Shown piece by piece: positions 14,057 through 17,286 of a DNA stretch of 17,286 nucleotides. Both the position numbers and the translations under genes were made by a program. Within the stretch, counting starts at the first letter, position 1, and each line of letters opens with the position of its first letter. The notes beneath the pieces are model-generated. The model did not search any database. It was not told the DNA's origin and saw only the letters and a list, made by a program, of their open reading frames with translations. The DNA is from Deltaproteobacteria bacterium. GTDB lineage: Bacteria; Desulfobacterota; Desulfarculia; Adiutricales; Adiutricaceae. Where the stretch lies: contig JAITJT010000224.1 in the NCBI GenBank assembly GCA_031278795.1, positions 1 to 17,286 on the forward strand, given 5' to 3'.

Positions 14057-14617
14057 TTAGTCGAAGAGCCCTTTGGAGAACTCGTGGGTGGGTGGGCACA
14101 TCTTGTCCATCTCTTCAATGGTGGGAAGCGAGGTTAAGGCCGGAAGGTCGAAGGTCTCCAGAAACTTCTTGGTGGTGGAGTAGAGCATGGGCCTTCCTGG
14201 GAGGTTATCGTTCCTTGCGGATATGCGGATTAGATCCTTTTCCAGGAGGCTGCGGATGACCCCTCCGGCGTCCACCCCGCGGATCTTCTCAATCTCGGCC
14301 CTCAATATGGGCTGGCGGTAGGCGATGACCGCAAGGGTCTCCAGGGCGGCCCGGGAGAGGCGGTTTCCGCCTTTCTTCCGGAGCCTCAGGGCGTAGACGC
14401 TTATCTCCGGACGAGTCCGGAACTGATAACCACCGGCCACCTCCCTCAGCTCAAAGGCCCGGCCCTCCAGCTTGTACTCCTCCTGGAGCGCCAGTACCGC
14501 CTCTCTTATCTCCTCTAAGGTGACCTCCTCGATGAAGGCGCCTAGGAGTTTCTCCGGGGCGAGTGGCGTGTCACTGGCGAAGAGCAGGCCCTCAACTATG
14601 GTTTTCAAGGAATGCAT
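14057..14617 (-). CDS. scpB: Segregation and condensation protein B
   Basis: A 186-residue ScpB, the winged-helix (kite) subunit of the SMC-ScpAB condensin complex for chromosome compaction and segregation. LKTIVEGLLFASDTPLAPEKL at the N-terminus, a conserved GGYQFRTRPE segment, and RLSRAALETLAVIAYRQPILRAEIEKIRGVDAGGVI in the second winged helix are diagnostic. The length is normal. It follows scpA in the same orientation, but after an unusually long gap of 248 bp; in many genomes the two genes overlap or nearly abut. SD is weak (GAGAG). It converges with the acetyltransferase gene and no terminator hairpin is visible between them. Confidence 0.93.
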   Translation of the reverse strand: MHSLKTIVEGLLFASDTPLAPEKLLGAFIEEVTLEEIREAVLALQEEYKLEGRAFELREVAGGYQFRTRPEISVYALRLRKKGGNRLSRAALETLAVIAYRQPILRAEIEKIRGVDAGGVIRSLLEKDLIRISARNDNLPGRPMLYSTTKKFLETFDLPALTSLPTIEEMDKMCPPTHEFSKGLFD

Positions 14618-14752
14618 CTGCTAACTCTCTGGAATTTTTCTATAATCAAAAGTGCTTAAAGATGGCCTTAATTAATCCATAAATCGCAAAAGCTATTAGA
14701 GCTCAAGGAATAAAATTCAGACTTTCTAGTTCTACTTATTATATCTCATTTA

Positions 14753-14776
14753 TAATCTCGTCTTTAATCTCGTCTT
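14753..14776. repeat. Tandem 12-bp repeat between scpA and scpB
   Basis: TAATCTCGTCTT occurs twice in exact tandem. Degenerate copies of AATCTCRT occur nearby (about 14743, 14850 and 14861), the last reaching the scpA stop codon. The block lies in the 248-bp scpA-scpB gap. In minus-strand RNA it reads as repeated ACGAGATTA units. It may be a decayed coding tail or a slippage product. Confidence 0.5.
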
Positions 14777-14865
14777 TTATCTAGCCTATATTCCTCTATA
14801 AAATCTTGTCATCTATCTTCAATCTTTCTTTCCGTGAAGCCTGAGCCTCAATCTCGGTTTTAATC

Positions 14866-15657
14866 TCATTTGTAGTCAAAGCTAAGGGAGGTATCCGCGT
14901 CCGGGTCCGCCAGGAATAGCCTGGGGCCGCTCTCATCCTCCTCGGTGTCCTGGTAGAGCTTGAGGAAGCCGGTGCGGGCTAGCTCCAGGATGGCTAGAAA
15001 GCTAAGGGACCTCTCCATGCTGCTCGCCTGGGTGAAGGATAGATCGGAAAAATGGGCGCTTTTTAGCTCGATTAGGATCTTTCTGATCTCCTCTAACCTC
15101 TCGCCTATGGTCACGGTCTCCAGATTGAAGTTCAAGGTGGGGCTCTCCGGCCTGGGCTTGGATGCCAGCTTGCGCCAGGCCTCCACCAGCTCAAATAGGG
15201 AGAACTTCTGGGGAATGTCCTCTGGGGCCAGATCACCTTCCGTGAAGTCCTCGAAATAGCCCCTCACAAAGACGTCCCTATCTAGAAGGAACCTGGAACC
15301 TAGGGCCTCGGCCGCCTGCTGGACCTTGGCGTACTCGATCAAGGGCCTCACCAGAGCCATCCTGGGGTCCTCGGCGGGCTCATCGCTTTCGCCTCTCTCG
15401 TCCGGAAGCAGCATCCTGGATTTTATCTGGGCCAGGGTAGCGGCCATCACCAGGAAGTCGCCGGCTATGTCTAGGTTAAATCTCTCCATGTACTGGAGAT
15501 ATTCCAGATACTGGGTGGTGATGAGGCTGATGGGAAGGTCGTAGATGTTCACCTCGTTGCGTTTGATGAGGAACAGAAGGAGATCCAGCGGCCCGTCAAA
15601 GCTGTCGCCCTCGGTGAAGTCTACGCTGAAGTTTATGAGTTTTTTGCGCTCGCTCAT
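14866..15657 (-). CDS. scpA: Segregation and condensation protein A
   Basis: A 263-residue ScpA kleisin that bridges SMC heads and binds ScpB. The N-terminal kleisin helix region FTEGDSFDGPLDLLLFLIKRNEVNIYDLPIS is diagnostic (shown by FDGPLDLLLFLI), followed by YLEYLQ and DFLVMAATLAQIKSRMLLP. The C-terminal winged helix has the RSLSFLAILELARTG stretch. The acidic tail DEDESG-like region ends in SFDYK. The start ATG directly abuts the stop codon of the M50 protease gene (TAAATG), so the two are likely translationally coupled. GGAA lies 7 nt upstream. Length is normal. Confidence 0.93.
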   Translation of the reverse strand: MSERKKLINFSVDFTEGDSFDGPLDLLLFLIKRNEVNIYDLPISLITTQYLEYLQYMERFNLDIAGDFLVMAATLAQIKSRMLLPDERGESDEPAEDPRMALVRPLIEYAKVQQAAEALGSRFLLDRDVFVRGYFEDFTEGDLAPEDIPQKFSLFELVEAWRKLASKPRPESPTLNFNLETVTIGERLEEIRKILIELKSAHFSDLSFTQASSMERSLSFLAILELARTGFLKLYQDTEEDESGPRLFLADPDADTSLSFDYK

Positions 15658-16296
15658 TTAGAATTCCATATGCAGCTGTGTCTGGAAGAAACTAAAGACC
15701 GGCATGAGAATTTTACCCACCATGCCCGTGGCTATCAAGACTATTATGCCTATGAAGAAGATGAACCTGTATCTAGCTATGAAGATAGAGGCGCTGGGCG
15801 GGAGAAAATAAGAGATGATATTGAATCCGTCCAGGGGAGGGATAGGCAAGAGATTAAAAAAACAGAGCCCAATATTTAGGAAGAAGGCGATGTATACCAT
15901 AGAGGCCAGGGGCTCTTGAAAAAACTCCGGCACATGGTTGTAGAAGCTAGTGAGGATGAAGAAATTGAAGATGAAGGCCATCAAGAAGACCATGAGCAGA
16001 TTGGAGAGAGGCCCGGCCACCGCCACCAGGGACATGTCCCTACCGGGGTTCTTGAAGTTTCTGGGATCCACGGGCACGGGTTTGGCCCAGCCTATGAAAA
16101 AGCTCATGAGTATGAGGAGGGTTCCCAAGAGATCCAGGTGTTTAACCGGATTGAGGGTGAGCCTCCCGTTATCCTTGGCCGTGTTGTCACCCAGGAGGTG
16201 CGCGGCTAGGGCGTGCGAGAACTCGTGGATGGTTATGGAGAATAGCAAAGGCGGCACTAGGAGAAGTAGTTCGCTTATGTTTCTGTTAAAGAGCAT
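15658..16296 (-). CDS. Site-2-protease-like M50 membrane metalloprotease
   Basis: A 212-residue polytopic protease of the M50 family (YwhC/Rv2625-type, without PDZ or CBS domain). The zinc motif HEFSH is at 24-28 in the first membrane helix (SITIHEFSHALAAHLLGD). GRLTLNPVKHLDLLG (44-58) and the third ligand motif NLLPIPPLDG (148-157, Asp156) are all present, so it should be active. Hydrophobic segments before, between and after these motifs place the active site in the cytoplasmic membrane. Substrate unknown; family members cleave membrane-embedded helices. It lies 16 bp after the methyltransferase gene and abuts scpA. In several bacteria a trpS gene lies between this protease and scpA; here there is none. 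Confidence 0.9.
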   Translation of the reverse strand: MLFNRNISELLLLVPPLLFSITIHEFSHALAAHLLGDNTAKDNGRLTLNPVKHLDLLGTLLILMSFFIGWAKPVPVDPRNFKNPGRDMSLVAVAGPLSNLLMVFLMAFIFNFFILTSFYNHVPEFFQEPLASMVYIAFFLNIGLCFFNLLPIPPLDGFNIISYFLPPSASIFIARYRFIFFIGIIVLIATGMVGKILMPVFSFFQTQLHMEF

Positions 16297-16312
16297 GTTG
16301 GTTCTTTTTACT

Positions 16313-17020
16313 CTAGCAATGGTGCTTTTGGAGCCTTATGAGGGCGAGGCTCGCGCCCTTCCTTGGGGGAAAGCTAAGTAGTTGATAGCCTAGAAGGCTA
16401 TGATTCAGGATAGCCGTTAGCTCAGAGAGCCTTTTCCTAGGGAGCGTTAGGTCCAGGAGCCCTCCATCTTTTAAAAGTTTAGAGGAGGCCTTAATCAGGG
16501 ACCTTAAATCCCCATGGGCCTCTGTCCTAGCGGAACTGATCTTGCCGTCCCCGGACATCCTCCCCCGGCCCTTTGGGGTGTAAGGGGGATTGCAGCATAT
16601 ATAGTCAAGGGGCCCTTCAAAATCAAGCGTAGTAAGCTCCCTCCAGTCACGGAACATGGCCCGCAGGGCCATGTTACTAGATAATTCCCTCTTGGCCCTT
16701 TCCAGGTTAGCCGTGAGAAAGGGCCTGAAGTAGTCCTTTAGCTCTGCGAAATAAAAATCAGTGATACCCCTAAGGCGCCCCTTCACCAGGGCCTCCAAGC
16801 CCACCACCCCGCAGCCGCAGCCCAGATCCAGGGCCCGGCCCTCCATGGAAACAGGCGCGAACTCCGCAAGAAGTACAGAGTCCTCCGAGAACCTATAGCC
16901 ATCCGGGGGCTGATCCCAGTCAAGGCCTTGGTATTTTTGTGGAGTTTCCTTACTTATAGGTTCCTCGCTTTTATGTATTTTAATGGTAGCAAGGCCCTCA
17001 AATAGAGGGCCTAAAATCAA
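16313..17020 (-). CDS. TrmN6/YfiC-like N6-adenine methyltransferase (tRNA1(Val) A37)
   Basis: A 235-residue class I SAM methyltransferase. A QPPDGYRFSEDSVLLAEF segment (37-54) matches the QPKxGYRFSxDSxLLA opening of TrmN6/YfiC proteins. SAM motif I is DLGCGCGVVG (65-74) and the catalytic NPPY (144-147) is in YICCNPPYTPKGRGR. A serine/arginine stretch resembling the A-R-x-E-x-x-x-D-L motif follows (ARTEAHGDL). It probably methylates A37 of a tRNA, though related enzymes act on other nucleic acids. The start is uncertain: the TTG at 17020 has no SD, and the frame stays open upstream past the end of the transporter gene without a good start codon. Confidence 0.8.
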   Translation of the reverse strand: MILGPLFEGLATIKIHKSEEPISKETPQKYQGLDWDQPPDGYRFSEDSVLLAEFAPVSMEGRALDLGCGCGVVGLEALVKGRLRGITDFYFAELKDYFRPFLTANLERAKRELSSNMALRAMFRDWRELTTLDFEGPLDYICCNPPYTPKGRGRMSGDGKISSARTEAHGDLRSLIKASSKLLKDGGLLDLTLPRKRLSELTAILNHSLLGYQLLSFPPRKGASLALIRLQKHHC

Positions 17021-17112
17021 ATAGCCAATGGACTTTATATCACGCTGTAGGGACTTTTGAAAGGTGAAAAGTTCTGAGGAACTTACTTGGAATACAGTTC
17101 CGAAGTGGAAGG

Positions 17113-17286
17113 CTATGCCTCATGGCTCTCCCTCTGGCTAAGCTCAGCGCTCAATATCCCCGCTATAATAAAAAAACCTCCCAATACAGTCTTGATGTTG
17201 AGACCTTCCCCCAGGATCAGAAAGGCCGCCATGGTGGCCACCACCGGCTCCACCTGGTAGCAGAGCACGGCCTCCACCTTGCTGGT
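17113..17286 (-). CDS. EamA/DMT-family transporter, C-terminal end (truncated by window edge)
   Basis: The last 57 residues of a membrane protein entering from the right edge. VEPVVATMAAFLILGEGLNIKTVLGG then FFIIAGILSAEL is the characteristic final two-helix segment of EamA (drug/metabolite exporter) proteins, where an E-P motif precedes the ninth helix and LGE the tenth. The frame ends at TAG (17113-17115). Substrate cannot be told from this part. It is upstream of and co-oriented with the methyltransferase gene, about 92 bp away. Confidence 0.8.
   Translation of the reverse strand, partial: TSKVEAVLCYQVEPVVATMAAFLILGEGLNIKTVLGGFFIIAGILSAELSQRESHEA

Noticed and set aside
14040..14070. Bidirectional terminator between the convergent acetyltransferase and scpB
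   Set aside because: Only an AGAAG-GT-CTTCT palindrome with too small a loop inside coding sequence and a short T run; not a stable terminator hairpin.
14817..14868. Mini-ORF overlapping the scpA stop as ATGA (starts MRLKPRLR)
   Set aside because: Only about 16 codons, Arg/Leu-rich from repeats, no independent support.
15950..16381. 143-codon open frame antisense to the M50 protease gene
   Set aside because: The opposite strand carries a complete protease with all zinc ligands; this frame is Arg/Lys/Ser-rich shadow sequence.

Overview
The window looks like the chromosome of a bacterium with fairly G+C-rich housekeeping genes and mostly clear Shine-Dalgarno sites. The lineage cannot be fixed from the sequence. 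A short stand-alone ArgA-type acetyltransferase and an M50 protease/ScpA/ScpB run would fit Desulfobacterota (former Deltaproteobacteria) or a related anaerobic group. This is an inference from gene content, not a measured assignment.

Layout. (1) 1-2191, plus strand: the C-terminal part of a very large SNF2-type helicase with a long coiled-coil tail, cut by the left edge. Such proteins are typical of phages, plasmids and integrative elements, and many carry an N-terminal N6-adenine methylase, which is not visible here. (2) 2297-11767, minus strand: a nine-gene galactitol operon in the order regulator (PRD/EIIB/EIIA type), EIIA, EIIB, EIIC, HPr, Enzyme I, class II tagatose-bisphosphate aldolase, galactitol-1-phosphate dehydrogenase, PfkB-type sugar-phosphate kinase. 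(3) 11768-12673: an AT-rich, strand-asymmetric non-coding gap with an attenuator-like terminator just before the regulator gene, several inverted repeats and a set of 15-bp direct repeats. (4) 12674-14048: a ModF/YlmA-like orphan ABC ATPase (minus) divergent from a short ArgA-like acetyltransferase (plus). (5) 14057-17286, minus strand: an EamA/DMT transporter (cut by the right edge), TrmN6-like methyltransferase, M50 membrane protease, ScpA and ScpB.

How the genes work together. The operon encodes every step from phosphoenolpyruvate to triose phosphates. EI and HPr pass phosphate to GatA and GatB, GatC brings in galactitol as galactitol-1-phosphate, GatD oxidises it to tagatose-6-phosphate, the PfkB kinase makes tagatose-1,6-bisphosphate, and the aldolase cleaves that to DHAP and glyceraldehyde-3-phosphate. 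The regulator's own PTS-like domains would let it sense flux through the same phosphorelay. Having EI and HPr inside a single sugar operon is unusual and suggests a self-contained PTS module, perhaps the only one in the cell. Strong inverted repeats sit between several of its genes.

No tRNA, rRNA, CRISPR array, IS element or integrase was recognised. The most interesting unexplained material is the 11.78-12.61 kb gap upstream of the regulator. I did not find a clearly novel protein system; the helicase is the best entry point to accessory DNA and lies at the edge.
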